DNA of 64,000 nucleotides from a bacterium (lineage in GTDB: Bacteria; Babelota; Babeliae; Babelales; Babelaceae). Each line of letters begins with the position of its first letter. The first letter of the stretch is position 1. The position numbers were made by a program, and so were the translations under genes. Under the pieces are notes generated by a model. That model ran no database searches. It was not told the DNA's origin and saw only the letters and a program-made list of their open reading frames with translations. Shown here piece after piece: positions 26,194-37,807 of this stretch. The stretch spans positions 1-64,000 of the forward strand of contig JAEYYR010000003.1 in NCBI GenBank assembly GCA_023428375.1, given 5' to 3'.

Positions 26194-27120
26194 ATGATCC
26201 TGTTATTTTTATTAATGCTTAATTGCTTTGCATTAGAACAAAAAATCTATCCTGAAGAAAATCGAAAAAATATAAAACCATTATCGATAGGGCGAAAAAT
26301 CGATTGGGACTATGGTCTCTATCGCTCTCTTTATCAAAGTAACGATGGAAATATTGTTCTAAAAAAATGGGATAGGGCGATCACTTGTCCAAATAATCTC
26401 ATATATCGATTTTTATGTCGTTGGTTAACAAAAAGTAACGGATCGATATGCGCAAAAACCTCCATGTATGTTTTCGAATCACTGCAACCTAGCAGTATAA
26501 AACAAAAAATTTATAATGCTCTGTTTGCTCAATCAAAATACTCTCATGCATTCGATTCATTTTTATTGATACAAAACCAGAAAGATAAAATTTCAATCAC
26601 TAAAATAATACGTAAACCTGATTGCGGTAAATATTATCATGAAAGCTTACTCTTTTATCCTTTGATTGATGAACATGGTACTGTTCAATTTTTAGCAGAA
26701 CAACCTGAACGCAGCGGAAAACAACCAGCTTTTCCTCTTTATGAATGGAGAGTTTATAGCACAAATAAAGACATTAATCTCTATGCCAATGACTATTACA
26801 TTTCAGGAAAATTTTTGCACTTGTTCTATAATGCACCATCCGATCTAAAATTATATTATTCAGATTATGAGTTTTTTAAGGGACGTACATTACTTGTATA
26901 TTTTGAATATAAGAACAAATCAAAGCTACATTTAATTCCATTCTTTCATGACTATAATGGTTACACCATAAGTTCAATTAGGTATGAGAATTTTATTAGA
27001 TTGCTAATTTCTAAAACCACTCCCATTGTAGTCTCAGAATATATTGCTAGACCAAGAAAAGGTGGTGGCTTCGATCGTGCTGAACGCGTCATCGATCTAA
27101 AACAACCAGATATTTATTAA
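26194..27120 (+). CDS. Exported protein, unknown family
   Basis: A 308-residue protein with a very short signal peptide (MILLFLLMLNCFA). The mature part is rich in aromatic and basic residues, has scattered cysteines (TCPN, FLCRW, SICAK, PDCGK) and looks mostly beta-stranded. No motif is recognised. It starts 22 bases after the transporter operon on the same strand and could be read through from it. It ends just before the opposing membrane glycosyltransferase-like gene. Confidence 0.55.
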   Translation: MILLFLLMLNCFALEQKIYPEENRKNIKPLSIGRKIDWDYGLYRSLYQSNDGNIVLKKWDRAITCPNNLIYRFLCRWLTKSNGSICAKTSMYVFESLQPSSIKQKIYNALFAQSKYSHAFDSFLLIQNQKDKISITKIIRKPDCGKYYHESLLFYPLIDEHGTVQFLAEQPERSGKQPAFPLYEWRVYSTNKDINLYANDYYISGKFLHLFYNAPSDLKLYYSDYEFFKGRTLLVYFEYKNKSKLHLIPFFHDYNGYTISSIRYENFIRLLISKTTPIVVSEYIARPRKGGGFDRAERVIDLKQPDIY

Positions 27121-27137
27121 TAACTATTCAAATGAGT

Positions 27138-28586
27138 CTATGTTATTCTCAGCACTTTTTCATAAACAAATTCATACCAAAACCATAAACCACCAATAAT
27201 AATTAAAGGTTCTATTGGCAACCTTAAGCGCGCATACCCAAACCCACCCGTTTGTCCTACCACGCTGCAAACAATGAGAGCCGAATAGAGCCACATATAT
27301 CCTTCGTTTGATAATTTGCGCTGATTATATAAAGGAATTATTAGCCATTTTATTAAACCGCAAGCAATACCTATCCATAAAAAAATCGAGAATAAAAACT
27401 CGCACCAACTCGTTAATCGGATGAGAAATGGCAACTTTTCATCAAACAAACAAACCCATAGTTTTTCAGATAGATATTCAACTAATGGATCCCATTTAAA
27501 ACATTCTTGATGAATCGCTACAAGCTGATAAGAAAATAAATCAAAAGTTGTTTTTGCAACTTCTCGCAACCAATCAATAATAAAAATAAACGGATGCGCC
27601 ACAATCACTGGCCACGCAGTTGATAAACAAATATATTCACCACACGTTTGATAATTAATATGATCTTGCGCATAACGCACGGTTTGGTAGGCATGTGCAT
27701 ATCCGCCTGCCAAAGTGAATTGCTTATGCAAAATCTCTAAGGGAATTCCTGAAATATATGAAATAATTCGTGGTGCATTAAATACATTAAAATACAGTCC
27801 AAATAGCGGACAGAAAAAGAATAAACCCGTTAATTGATAATTACGCCAAAACCATGGAAATAACAAGATCATAAATAATGATAAGAGAATCAACGATTGA
27901 AAGACCTTTTCTTTCAATGATTTTTCGCTCATACATATCATTGCAACTGCAATGATTGAAATAAACTGCCCCATCGGACGCATCCAAGTAAAGATCGCTA
28001 AACTTATCGCTGCTAATATCAACGACATTGAACTAGAAATAATTTGATTAGACCTAGTTAACACCATAAACAAAAAAATCGTGAAGATAATAAAAAAAAT
28101 TGATGCCAAAGAATCAGTGAGTAAATAACCACTTGCGAGCACAAAACCCAGATGCGTTATCGTGCAATATGACGCGAGGCGCGCAACCGCAAATGATTGA
28201 GTTATAACATAAGCAAGCAGAAATACTAATAATGGAATAAACGATGAAAAAAACAGTTGAATCGATAATGCTAATACATGATGTTCATGGTATGAATTAA
28301 AGCCCAAATCATTTGGCTTGCCCATTAATTCAAAGCATTTTGATAAAAACCATGGATATCCCGGAGTACGCCAATAAATTGGTTTTTGATTATCAAGCCG
28401 CGTCATGCCATTGCCCTGCTGAATGCACACTGCAGACATATGATAGTCCTGACTATCCGATTGACAAAAACGTTGTTCGTTTTTTAAAAAAAAATGAAAT
28501 ATCACTGATCGCCCAAAGAAAGAGATAAGAAAAATAAGAAATAATTCAATAATTGATAAGTGGCGATTTAGAAGTGATATGCTCAT
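27138..28586 (-). CDS. Polytopic membrane glycosyltransferase-like protein (GT39/ArnT type)
   Basis: An integral membrane protein of 482 residues with about ten helices. After the first helix comes the acidic catalytic-type loop QSDSQDYHMSA and then WRTPGYPWFLS, the pattern of GT-C enzymes such as ArnT, PMT and related lipid-linked sugar transferases. These use a polyprenyl-phosphate sugar on the outer face of the membrane. I chose the start at 28586 (MSISLLNRH); a reading from 28751 would run 130 bases into the neighbouring gene. The donor and acceptor are unknown. Confidence 0.72.
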   Translation of the reverse strand: MSISLLNRHLSIIELFLIFLISFFGRSVIFHFFLKNEQRFCQSDSQDYHMSAVCIQQGNGMTRLDNQKPIYWRTPGYPWFLSKCFELMGKPNDLGFNSYHEHHVLALSIQLFFSSFIPLLVFLLAYVITQSFAVARLASYCTITHLGFVLASGYLLTDSLASIFFIIFTIFLFMVLTRSNQIISSSMSLILAAISLAIFTWMRPMGQFISIIAVAMICMSEKSLKEKVFQSLILLSLFMILLFPWFWRNYQLTGLFFFCPLFGLYFNVFNAPRIISYISGIPLEILHKQFTLAGGYAHAYQTVRYAQDHINYQTCGEYICLSTAWPVIVAHPFIFIIDWLREVAKTTFDLFSYQLVAIHQECFKWDPLVEYLSEKLWVCLFDEKLPFLIRLTSWCEFLFSIFLWIGIACGLIKWLIIPLYNQRKLSNEGYMWLYSALIVCSVVGQTGGFGYARLRLPIEPLIIIGGLWFWYEFVYEKVLRIT

Positions 28587-28620
28587 GAAAAACTCTCGAT
28601 AAAATGGTAACAAAATTGTG

Positions 28621-29175
28621 TTATTTTTCGTTATCAATTTTATTAATAAGAGCGGTATACTCATCTTGTGGCATTTGTATTGAACATACTGTGTTGCCGC
28701 TTCTCCATCCATTCGGAATATATCTGCATCTAGAATATTTATCGAGCTCAACTACTAAATTATCTACTTTGTATATATTGCTGAGCAAGGGATTAAAAGT
28801 TAGCTTTTGAGGCAAATTAAATCTTAATTTTATTATCCCTCTTTTTTTATTACTAAATCGTCTTTGGCCATTTATAAAAGGAACCTCGCGTTCTTGCATT
28901 AAATCGGCAAAAAGACAATGTCTTTCTTCACTATAATGCGCCCATTCATACACTCTGTCTGACGACCAGACTTGTTCACATTCAATAAAGCTTTGCAATA
29001 ATGCACATTTTTCTTTGCCATCTTTTACTTTTTTGATCCCTGACTGCTCGCATTGTTTTACAAATTGGTGATGAATGTGTCTTAAAAGTGATTCGGTGGC
29101 AGTCGTTTGCAAGTCATGTTCTTTATCAACACCATTCATCGCTAAGGCAATTACTAAACTTAAAGCTAAATACAT
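28621..29175 (-). CDS. Exported protein, unknown family
   Basis: A 184-residue protein with a short signal peptide (MYLALSLVIALAMNG). It has six cysteines in the mature part, in two halves: a helical N-terminal half with EQVWSSDRVYEWAH and a C-terminal half of beta type (FNLPQKLTFNPLL). No family is recognised. It lies 34 bases upstream of the membrane glycosyltransferase-like gene on the same strand. Confidence 0.55.
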   Translation of the reverse strand: MYLALSLVIALAMNGVDKEHDLQTTATESLLRHIHHQFVKQCEQSGIKKVKDGKEKCALLQSFIECEQVWSSDRVYEWAHYSEERHCLFADLMQEREVPFINGQRRFSNKKRGIIKLRFNLPQKLTFNPLLSNIYKVDNLVVELDKYSRCRYIPNGWRSGNTVCSIQMPQDEYTALINKIDNEK

Positions 29176-29348
29176 GTTGTTCCTTATAAGACTTTGATAT
29201 CAATTATTAGTTTTGCAACAAAAGTAATGAAGTTTTGAAAAGTGTCAAAATTTTCATGCTCATATTTCTCATCTTGTATTCTTTTTTAGGTATGTTATCT
29301 TGTCCTGCGTCCCATGCAGAGCATCCGGACAAAAAAGGAGCATACGTA

Positions 29349-30512
29349 ATGCGGCCACTCATCATGGTCATCGGCACTCGTCCAGATGCAATCAAAATGC
29401 TGCCCTTGTACAAGGCATTAAAAGCGCGTAATATACCCGTTATTTTATGCTCAACAATGCAGCACAATACATTGCTGACTCAAGTATTAGATATTTTTGG
29501 AGTAAAGCCAGATTATAATCTTGAGATCATGGTGCACGACCAAACATTGGCATATATCACCGCTGAAATTTTAACAAGAATTTCTATAATTCTTAAAACG
29601 ATTGAACCGCTTGCTATGCTCGTGCAAGGCGATACCGCAACGGCCTATGCCGCTTCTCTTGCTGCATTTTATCAAAAAATTCCCGTGCTCCATATTGAAG
29701 CTGGGCTGAGAACCGCCACCATACGAGAGCCTTTTCCCGAAGAATTATATCGAAGAAGCATTACTTCTATATCTGATTATCACTTTGCACCAACACCGCA
29801 AGCGTGTGCTCATTTACAAGGTGAAGGCGTTAAACAAAATACTATTTTGTGCGTTGGAAATACCATTATTGATGCTCTTTCATGGATGCGCATACAACTA
29901 CAAAATAATCCTAAATTAATTTCTGATGAAATACAGCAATTAATCGAAAAAGCTCGTGACCATCAATACAAGATAGTTGTTTGTACTTTGCATAGAAGAG
30001 AAGCGCAAAATGGTTCTATGGCCATTGTATTAGAATCATTAATAAAAATGCTTTATGAATATCCTGATCTATTGTTGATCTTTCCTGCTCATCCTAATCC
30101 TCGAGTACAAAAAACAATATTCGATTCTGGTATACACAATCATCCTCGCTGCAAAATTTTAGAAGCGCTCAATTATCCAAATTTTATTACACTTTTAGAA
30201 CAAGCATCATGGATTATGACAGATTCAGGCGGAATACAGGAAGAGGCTATTGCATTACAAAAACCAGTAATCGTTATGCGTAATGAAACTGAACGTTTTG
30301 AAGGTGTTCTTGAAGGAATAGCCATGCTTGTAGCATATGATCCAAGCCTCATTAGCAAAGCAGTAGATCTTTGCTATCACATAAAGCATAAAGAAATTAC
30401 TTACACGAATTCATCTAGTCCAACAGAACAAATCGTTTCATTTATTGAACATGAATATATTTTGAAGTTTCAGTCAAAATCCTATAACTCTTTTTTACAA
30501 GGTGCTTTATGA
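29349..30512 (+). CDS. wecB: UDP-N-acetylglucosamine 2-epimerase
   Basis: Converts UDP-GlcNAc to UDP-ManNAc, first step to UDP-ManNAcA. Recognised from MVIGTRPDAIKMLPL at the start, VQGDTATAYAAS, HIEAGLRTATIREPFPEELYRR, VCTLHRREAQ and MTDSGGIQEEA. I chose the ATG at 29349 because AAAGGAG precedes it and it gives the family length (387 residues). In-frame codons upstream to 29235 encode a signal-like hydrophobic stretch, which I take as untranslated. The stop overlaps wecC by four bases. First gene of a six-gene sugar-nucleotide operon. Confidence 0.94.
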   Translation: MRPLIMVIGTRPDAIKMLPLYKALKARNIPVILCSTMQHNTLLTQVLDIFGVKPDYNLEIMVHDQTLAYITAEILTRISIILKTIEPLAMLVQGDTATAYAASLAAFYQKIPVLHIEAGLRTATIREPFPEELYRRSITSISDYHFAPTPQACAHLQGEGVKQNTILCVGNTIIDALSWMRIQLQNNPKLISDEIQQLIEKARDHQYKIVVCTLHRREAQNGSMAIVLESLIKMLYEYPDLLLIFPAHPNPRVQKTIFDSGIHNHPRCKILEALNYPNFITLLEQASWIMTDSGGIQEEAIALQKPVIVMRNETERFEGVLEGIAMLVAYDPSLISKAVDLCYHIKHKEITYTNSSSPTEQIVSFIEHEYILKFQSKSYNSFLQGAL

Positions 30513-31789
30513 ATACAGTCTGCGTTTTGGGTCTAGGGTATATTGGATTACCAACGGCAATTGTAGCAGCAGAAAATGGCTGGTCGGTTGTTGGATTTGA
30601 TATAGATGAACGTCGCGTTGCCGCAATTAATGCCTACGACGCCGTCATCAAAGAACCTGAAACTGCTGAACGCTTGCAACGTGTTTTAATACGAGGGTCA
30701 TTAAAAGCAAGCATAACCTTGATAAAAGCAAAATATTATATCATTGCGGTGCCAACGCCTTGTAATGAAGACAAATCACCTGATCTAGAAGCAGTGTGGC
30801 ATGCAGCCCAATTATTAAGCGCCGTTATTCAACCTGGCGCATGTATTATATTAGAATCAACAGTACCGGTTGGAACTACTGAAAAATTAGCCGAAAAAAT
30901 ACAAAATCTTACTGGATTACGAGCAGGCGTTGATTTTTATTGTGCTCATTGTCCTGAACGAGTATTACCCGGACAAATTTTTAAAGAACTTGTAGAAAAT
31001 CCTCGCATTATTGGTGGCATCAACAAAACCTCTATCGAAGTTGCAAAAGAGTTTTATGCTAGTTTTGTGCAAGGCGCTCTGTATTTAACGCAAGCGCGCA
31101 CAGCAGAATTAGTGAAATTAATTGAAAATAGTTACCGCGATGTTCAAGTTGCATTCGCTCATCAAGTCGCACAACTTGCAGAAGCGAGCGAAACTAATCC
31201 CTATGAATTAATTGAACTTGCAAACAAGCATCCGCGCGTATCAATATTACGACCAAAAAGTGGCGTTGGTGGACACTGCATCGCCGTTGATCCTCATTTT
31301 TTAATTCAATCTTTCCCGCGCCAAACAGCGCTTTTGCAAGCAGCGCGCGCTATTAACGATCAAAGACCAATATCAATAATTCATGAATTGAGAAATAAGC
31401 TGCTGATCAATGAAAATCATAAGATGCTTTTGTTAGGTGCTACATATAAACCCAACGTAGATGATTTACGCGAATCACCTGCTTTATTCATCGCCCAAAC
31501 ACTCACACAAGAATTTCCAAACGCAATACAAGTTTGCGATCCGCACATACATGACGCAGCACTAGTATGTCATGGAGTAAAACCTACCAGTCTAAATAAC
31601 GGATTAGCTTGGGCAGATAGCATCGTTGTACTTGTTGACCATGATTACTTTAAAACCGAACGTCACCGCATAGAGCTGCATACTGTCATAGATTTTTGTG
31701 GCTTATTGTATAACGAAAAATTACAAGAAACGTGCCGCGAATATATGATGTGGCCAGATTCATGCACCATTTACGAACAACAATTATGA
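30509..31789 (+). CDS. wecC: UDP-N-acetyl-D-mannosamine dehydrogenase
   Basis: Oxidises UDP-ManNAc to UDP-ManNAcA with two NAD. N-terminal Rossmann motif GLGYIGLPTAIVAAENG, the central SRP-like helix with ELVKLIENSYRDVQVAF, and the catalytic cysteine in SGVGGHCIAVDP (near residue 255) are all present, with the C-terminal UDP-binding part (GATYKPNVDDLRESPAL). The 426-residue length is normal. With wecB it gives an acidic sugar for a surface polysaccharide. Coupled by four-base overlaps on both sides. Confidence 0.94.
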   Translation: MNTVCVLGLGYIGLPTAIVAAENGWSVVGFDIDERRVAAINAYDAVIKEPETAERLQRVLIRGSLKASITLIKAKYYIIAVPTPCNEDKSPDLEAVWHAAQLLSAVIQPGACIILESTVPVGTTEKLAEKIQNLTGLRAGVDFYCAHCPERVLPGQIFKELVENPRIIGGINKTSIEVAKEFYASFVQGALYLTQARTAELVKLIENSYRDVQVAFAHQVAQLAEASETNPYELIELANKHPRVSILRPKSGVGGHCIAVDPHFLIQSFPRQTALLQAARAINDQRPISIIHELRNKLLINENHKMLLLGATYKPNVDDLRESPALFIAQTLTQEFPNAIQVCDPHIHDAALVCHGVKPTSLNNGLAWADSIVVLVDHDYFKTERHRIELHTVIDFCGLLYNEKLQETCREYMMWPDSCTIYEQQL

Positions 31790-32796
31790 ATACTGATATA
31801 AAAAAACCCATAGTTGCTACCATACTTGCAGGTGGTTCAGGAACACGTTTGTGGCCACTAAGCACTAAGAATCGCCCCAAGCAGTTGTTATCGATTGATA
31901 ACAATCAAACACTTCTTGAAAATACAATTCATAGGGCCCAGCATATAACAGAAAAATGGCATATTGTAACAGCAAAAGCTCAACAATCATTTTTTTCTCG
32001 CTATGCAAAAAATCTCATTACTGAGCCAGCAAGCAAAAATACTGCTGCTGCTCTTTTACTATCAGCTTTAAAATGGAACGAACAATATCCTGATGCCATT
32101 GTATGCTCTTTTCCCGCAGATCATACCATAAAAGACAATGCTCTCTGGCATCAATCAATATTAAATGCAGTGGATTACGTGCAACTGCATAATGTTCCGG
32201 TTTTGCTCGGAATAAAACCGCATTATCCTGCGTCTTGGTATGGTTATATTTTGCACGACAACATTAGGGATAACGCTTTTAAAATCAATAAATTTGTCGA
32301 AAAACCATCATCACTATTAGCTGCAGAATTTTTGCAACAAGGAAATGTGTTTTGGAATAGTGGCATTCTAATTACACCTATATCAACATTAATTGATGCA
32401 TTTAAGAATATGCATCCACAATTATATTCGGTCGTATCGCAGTATGTTTATGACAATAATGAATCCAGTTATACAGCATTATCTTCATTGTCTCTTGACC
32501 ATGCATTATTAGAAAACGGCTATTGTTCAACGGTATTAGAATTACAAGGCGAATGGTCAGATGTCGGCAATTTTGAAACGTTCCATGCTGCACAAAAAAT
32601 TCAAACCTCAACCATCTTGCTTAATGCTGAGGGAAATACGGTCATTAGCTCAAAACCGACCGTTCTTGTTGATGTACACGACTTGCATATAATCGAAACA
32701 GATACAGTACTTCTCATTATGCAAAAAAAAGGTACGCACTCAATGCCTGATATTATTGAAAAAATTCGAAGTTATGGACTGGAGCATCTGTTATGA
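31786..32796 (+). CDS. manC: Mannose-1-phosphate guanylyltransferase
   Basis: Makes GDP-mannose from mannose 1-phosphate and GTP. The nucleotidyltransferase motif [13 protein letters not shown] is followed by RPKQLL; later FPADH, KFVEKP and the FWNSGILI segment also fit. From the ATG that overlaps wecC by four bases it is 336 residues, so it has only the transferase domain and lacks the C-terminal isomerase domain of bifunctional ManC/AlgA. Its product feeds Gmd, the next gene. Confidence 0.92.
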   Translation: MNTDIKKPIVATILAGGSGTRLWPLSTKNRPKQLLSIDNNQTLLENTIHRAQHITEKWHIVTAKAQQSFFSRYAKNLITEPASKNTAAALLLSALKWNEQYPDAIVCSFPADHTIKDNALWHQSILNAVDYVQLHNVPVLLGIKPHYPASWYGYILHDNIRDNAFKINKFVEKPSSLLAAEFLQQGNVFWNSGILITPISTLIDAFKNMHPQLYSVVSQYVYDNNESSYTALSSLSLDHALLENGYCSTVLELQGEWSDVGNFETFHAAQKIQTSTILLNAEGNTVISSKPTVLVDVHDLHIIETDTVLLIMQKKGTHSMPDIIEKIRSYGLEHLL

Positions 32797-33863
32797 AACG
32801 TGCTTTAATCACCGGAGTAACAGGACAAGATGGCGCCTACCTTACTGAATTGCTTTTAAAAAAAGGGTACGTGGTCCATGGACTGGTACGCCGTGCTTCT
32901 ACAACTACGACGCAAAGAATTCAAAAATATATCGATGCTTTTCCTCAGCAATTTTCATTACATTATGGTGATGTAACTGATTCACTTGGCATCGTACGCT
33001 TGATTGAACAAATTGCACCAGATGAGATTTACCATCTTGCCGCACAAAGTCATGTAGCCGTATCATTTGAAATCCCAGAATATACTGCTCAAACAGATGG
33101 CATTGGCACACTGCGCATATTAGAAGCAGTGCGAATTCTTGGCTTACATCTCAAGACAAAAATTTATCAAGCCTCAACCAGTGAATTATTTGGTAAAGTA
33201 CAAGAAATTCCTCAACGAGAAACGACTCCGTTTCATCCACGTTCTCCCTATGGCGTTGCAAAATTATATGCGTATTGGATCACAAAACATTACCGTGAAG
33301 CATATAATATGTTTGCTTGTAACGGCATTCTTTTTAATCACGAATCACCCTTGCGTGGCACAGAATTTGTGACACGCAAAATCAGCATGGCTGCAGCTCA
33401 GTGGGCAAAAGGAAATTCCTGTGTACTTTCCCTCGGCAATCTAAATGCTAAACGTGACTGGGGTTACGCACCTGAATATGTGGAAGCAATGTGGCTTATG
33501 CTTCAACAAGAAATTGCTGATGATTATGTGATTGCCACGGGACAAACTCATAGCGTAAGAGAGTTTGTAGAAGAAGCTTGCAACTATATTGGAAAAAAAA
33601 TTACTTGGTGCCAAACAGACGAACAGGAAATCGGTCTCGATGAAAACGGCACACTCTTGGTCAAGGTAGATCCAAAAAACTTCAGACCTGCAGAAGTAGA
33701 TTTACTTATTGGAGATGCAACTAAAGCATATCGTCAACTTGGATGGAAGCCTAGAACAACATTCAAGCAATTAGTTCAGTGCATGGTTGAAGCGGATATC
33801 CAAAACATGAATAATATGAATCTCGCCCACGTCTATTCACCGCAGGAGTATCACAATGGCTAA
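32793..33863 (+). CDS. gmd: GDP-mannose 4,6-dehydratase
   Basis: Converts GDP-mannose to GDP-4-keto-6-deoxymannose, the precursor of GDP-fucose. It has the NADP motif [15 protein letters not shown], the short-chain-dehydrogenase catalytic set including STSELFGK and [12 protein letters not shown] (Tyr and Lys), and [16 protein letters not shown], all specific to Gmd. Length 356 residues. It overlaps manC by four bases and the flavoprotein gene by eight. The reductase needed to finish GDP-fucose (Fcl) lies separately at 38745. Confidence 0.95.
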   Translation: MKRALITGVTGQDGAYLTELLLKKGYVVHGLVRRASTTTTQRIQKYIDAFPQQFSLHYGDVTDSLGIVRLIEQIAPDEIYHLAAQSHVAVSFEIPEYTAQTDGIGTLRILEAVRILGLHLKTKIYQASTSELFGKVQEIPQRETTPFHPRSPYGVAKLYAYWITKHYREAYNMFACNGILFNHESPLRGTEFVTRKISMAAAQWAKGNSCVLSLGNLNAKRDWGYAPEYVEAMWLMLQQEIADDYVIATGQTHSVREFVEEACNYIGKKITWCQTDEQEIGLDENGTLLVKVDPKNFRPAEVDLLIGDATKAYRQLGWKPRTTFKQLVQCMVEADIQNMNNMNLAHVYSPQEYHNG

Positions 33864-35217
33864 TATTGTTATACTTGGCGCAGGGTTAACAGGATTATCT
33901 GCAGCATATCATCTTGAACAAAAAGGCTTTTTCGAATACGAACTTTTTGAAAAGGAAGCGGATGTTGGGGGACTTTGCAGATCAGTACACATTGATGGCT
34001 ATACTTTTGATTATACGGGCCATTTGCTTCATATAAATGATGAATATTTTCATACTTTTATTGCACAATATGTCGGTTTTGAAAATCTTAACGCCATCGC
34101 ACGCCGCTCTTATGTGTATTCACAAGATCGTTATACTAAATACCCCTATCAAATAAATCTTAAAGGGCTACCAACAGAAACGATGGTAGAATGCATTGAC
34201 GGTTTTATTAATCGTCCAAAATCCCGCACAAAACCAAAAACATTTGCGCAGTGGGTGGACAGGTCATTTGGCAAGGGGTTTGGCAAACATTTCTTTTATC
34301 CGTTTGATGGAAAAAAATTTGATTATTCAGTACATAGATTATCTGCTTCATGGACCGGTAGATTCGTACCTTCAACTACCTTAGAGCAAATTCTTAAGGG
34401 GGCTTTGGAAGAAACCGAAGATGAACAAATCGGTTACAATGCTAAATTTTGGTATCCACTCAAAGGTGGCATATTTTTTTGGGTTGAAAAATTATATCAT
34501 CAACTACAAAAACCAGTGCATACCAATAAAAAAGTGATACGCATAAGCCTTAAAGACCAGATTATAGAATTTTCTGATGGTAGCATGGAGCATTATAAAC
34601 AATTGATTAATACATTGCCCCTCAAGAGCTTTATAAATCTTATTGATGAACCTTCAAATAGTTTTTTAAAATCTACTTATTCTAAGCTTTTGTGTAACAA
34701 GGTAATTAATTTTAATTTGGGAATTAATAGGCCAAATCTTTCAGATAAGCATTGGATTTATTTTCCCGAAACAAAGTATCCATTTTATCGATTAGGCTTT
34801 TGTCATAATTTTTCACCCTATATGGCACCGCAAAATTGTAGCTCACTATATGGTGAATTTTCAGTGTTAAATAAATCACAAAAAACTATTGATGAATTAC
34901 TATTGCAATCATTAAAACAGACCAAAGAGTTATTTAAGCTTTCTTCTCAAGAGATAGCGGTTGAAAAGATTATTACCATCCCTCATGCATACGTTATTTT
35001 TAATGAATGGCGCGATCAATATGTTCCTAAAATTTTAAATACTTTAGAACAACATAATATTTATTCAATCGGTAGATATGGTGCATGGAAGTATGCAAGC
35101 ATGCAAGAAGGATTGCTTGATGGTAAAAAAATTGCAGAGAGATTGCTTATAATGCCTGCAATGCAAGAAGTTACTTTAATTCCATCAAAGCAAACGTCGA
35201 TGGAGAAGCAAAACTAA
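33856..35217 (+). CDS. FAD-dependent amine-oxidase/UDP-galactopyranose-mutase-like protein
   Basis: A 453-residue flavoprotein. The dinucleotide-binding loop [14 protein letters not shown] near residue 7-20 and the [13 protein letters not shown] motif are typical of the amine oxidase/protoporphyrinogen oxidase/UDP-Galp mutase superfamily. [13 protein letters not shown] and the end [18 protein letters not shown] match proteins often found in polysaccharide clusters. It may be a mutase or an oxidoreductase on a sugar nucleotide. The exact reaction cannot be told. It lies inside the operon, overlapping gmd by eight bases. Confidence 0.75.
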   Translation: MANIVILGAGLTGLSAAYHLEQKGFFEYELFEKEADVGGLCRSVHIDGYTFDYTGHLLHINDEYFHTFIAQYVGFENLNAIARRSYVYSQDRYTKYPYQINLKGLPTETMVECIDGFINRPKSRTKPKTFAQWVDRSFGKGFGKHFFYPFDGKKFDYSVHRLSASWTGRFVPSTTLEQILKGALEETEDEQIGYNAKFWYPLKGGIFFWVEKLYHQLQKPVHTNKKVIRISLKDQIIEFSDGSMEHYKQLINTLPLKSFINLIDEPSNSFLKSTYSKLLCNKVINFNLGINRPNLSDKHWIYFPETKYPFYRLGFCHNFSPYMAPQNCSSLYGEFSVLNKSQKTIDELLLQSLKQTKELFKLSSQEIAVEKIITIPHAYVIFNEWRDQYVPKILNTLEQHNIYSIGRYGAWKYASMQEGLLDGKKIAERLLIMPAMQEVTLIPSKQTSMEKQN

Positions 35218-35230
35218 CGGAGAAATAGTA

Positions 35231-36130
35231 ATGAAGCATAATACCTGGTATAAAGATAAAAAAGTTCTCGTCACTGGTGGCGCTGGATTTATTGGATCAC
35301 ATTTATTAGATGCGCTTATCAAAGCAGAAGCGCACATAACCATTCTCGATGATTTTTCAACAGGTAGCCTTGAAAATATCAATCACATAAAAAACAAATT
35401 AACTATTATCGCTGGTTCCATCGATGATCACGAAACATGCCTGAAAGCATGTAAGGGAATCGATATTATATTTCACCTTGCAGCGCTCAGCTCAGTTCAA
35501 AACTGTAATGAGAATCCTGAAGAATGCTATAACGTAAATATTCAAGGCACTTATAACATGTTGAATGCAGCACATCATTTAGGCATTTCACGATTTATTT
35601 TTGCCTCATCCGCTGCTGTCTATGGAGCACAAGAAGGAATATTATCTGAATCATTGCCATGCATGCCAATTTCAGCCTACGGTCATTCCAAATATATGGG
35701 GGAACAATGGTGCAAATGGTTTGCTCGACATCATGGATTGAATGTCACTTGCTTGCGTTATTTTAACGTGTTTGGTGAACGCCAACGCGGAGATTTATCC
35801 ACAAGTGCTATCGTTGCAAAAATTCATCATCACATGAAGAAAAATCTTCCTTTATCAATTTTTGGTGATGGAAATCAAACACGTGATTTTGTTCCGGTCG
35901 AATATGTAATACAATCGACCCTCCTTGCAGGGAGCATTGAAAATTGTACAAAATATTGCATTAATATTGCCTTAGGAAAACCTCAATCTCTTAATGAAAT
36001 TATTAATGAGATTAAAGCCCGATACGAACATTTTTCTGCACCTATAACCTACAACCCTTGGCGAGAAAATGATATTCGTCATTCTGCTGGAGACATTCAA
36101 TTATTAAAGGAACTTGAAAGCAATCTTTGA
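35231..36130 (+). CDS. NAD-dependent sugar-nucleotide epimerase (GalE-like)
   Basis: An extended short-chain dehydrogenase of 299 residues: TGGAGFIGSHLLDAL for NAD binding, FASSAAVYG and SAYGHSKYMGEQ (Tyr and Lys of the active site), and RYFNVFGERQ. This set fits UDP-glucose or UDP-GlcNAc 4-epimerases, including WbpP types. It probably makes UDP-Gal or UDP-GalNAc, which would suit the GT6 transferase in the next cluster, but substrate cannot be read from sequence. Last gene of the sugar-nucleotide operon. Confidence 0.85.
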   Translation: MKHNTWYKDKKVLVTGGAGFIGSHLLDALIKAEAHITILDDFSTGSLENINHIKNKLTIIAGSIDDHETCLKACKGIDIIFHLAALSSVQNCNENPEECYNVNIQGTYNMLNAAHHLGISRFIFASSAAVYGAQEGILSESLPCMPISAYGHSKYMGEQWCKWFARHHGLNVTCLRYFNVFGERQRGDLSTSAIVAKIHHHMKKNLPLSIFGDGNQTRDFVPVEYVIQSTLLAGSIENCTKYCINIALGKPQSLNEIINEIKARYEHFSAPITYNPWRENDIRHSAGDIQLLKELESNL

Positions 36131-36140
36131 ATATAGATCG

Positions 36141-36419
36141 TCATTTAAAGTTTTTAAAAAATTGATGACCTAAATAAATACTCACGCATGAGAGGGAGAT
36201 CGCTTTTGTCCACAAATAACTTTTATAAACAAAATCTTCCTTGCCGTCGTTATTTTTAACAAAGGTATGTTTCTTAGTTCGATTAATCGGATAAACAATA
36301 TCTCCCCATGCATTAACTGCGGAAATTCCCGATGCAAATGCCCCTATCATATGAAACATTATGCAGTGCGTTGTGCCATAAAAAAAGCATCCAAAAATAA
36401 TTAACCAAATTTTTTTCAT
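36141..36419 (-). CDS. Small membrane or exported protein, unknown
   Basis: A 92-residue protein with a hydrophobic, signal-like N-terminus (MKKIWLIIFGCFFYGTTHC), a further hydrophobic stretch (MIGAFASGISAVNAWGD) and a possible C-terminal helix (KAISLSCVSIYLGHQFF). I know no family. It lies alone between the epimerase and dnaJ, on the opposite strand. Confidence 0.5.
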   Translation of the reverse strand: MKKIWLIIFGCFFYGTTHCIMFHMIGAFASGISAVNAWGDIVYPINRTKKHTFVKNNDGKEDFVYKSYLWTKAISLSCVSIYLGHQFFKNFK

Positions 36420-36541
36420 GAGAACCGATCTATGCTATGACTTCTCATTTTAATACAATCATGCACTTTTTAAAGATCGAGAGTTGCGAAAACAAGCAAG
36501 ATGTAAACAAGGTAGAATGCGTGCCGATAGAACTTTTATAG

Positions 36542-37750
<1,209 letters not shown>

Positions 37751-37751
37751 T

Positions 37752-37780
37752 AAAAAACCCCGCATAATGCGGGGTTTTTT
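37752..37780 (+). terminator. Rho-independent terminator after dnaJ
   Basis: A 7-bp GC-rich stem (ccccgca 37758-37764, tgcgggg 37768-37774) with a three-base loop, an A run before and six T after. It could act in both directions. Confidence 0.92.
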
Positions 37781-37807
37781 GCATTTCATTTTAGCATCTT
37801 TAAAATC

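Noticed and set aside
28587..28751. Extra 55 residues for the membrane glycosyltransferase-like protein
   Set aside because: This part would lie inside the neighbouring gene at 28621-29175 on the same strand. The start at 28586 puts the first helix near the N-terminus, as in relatives.
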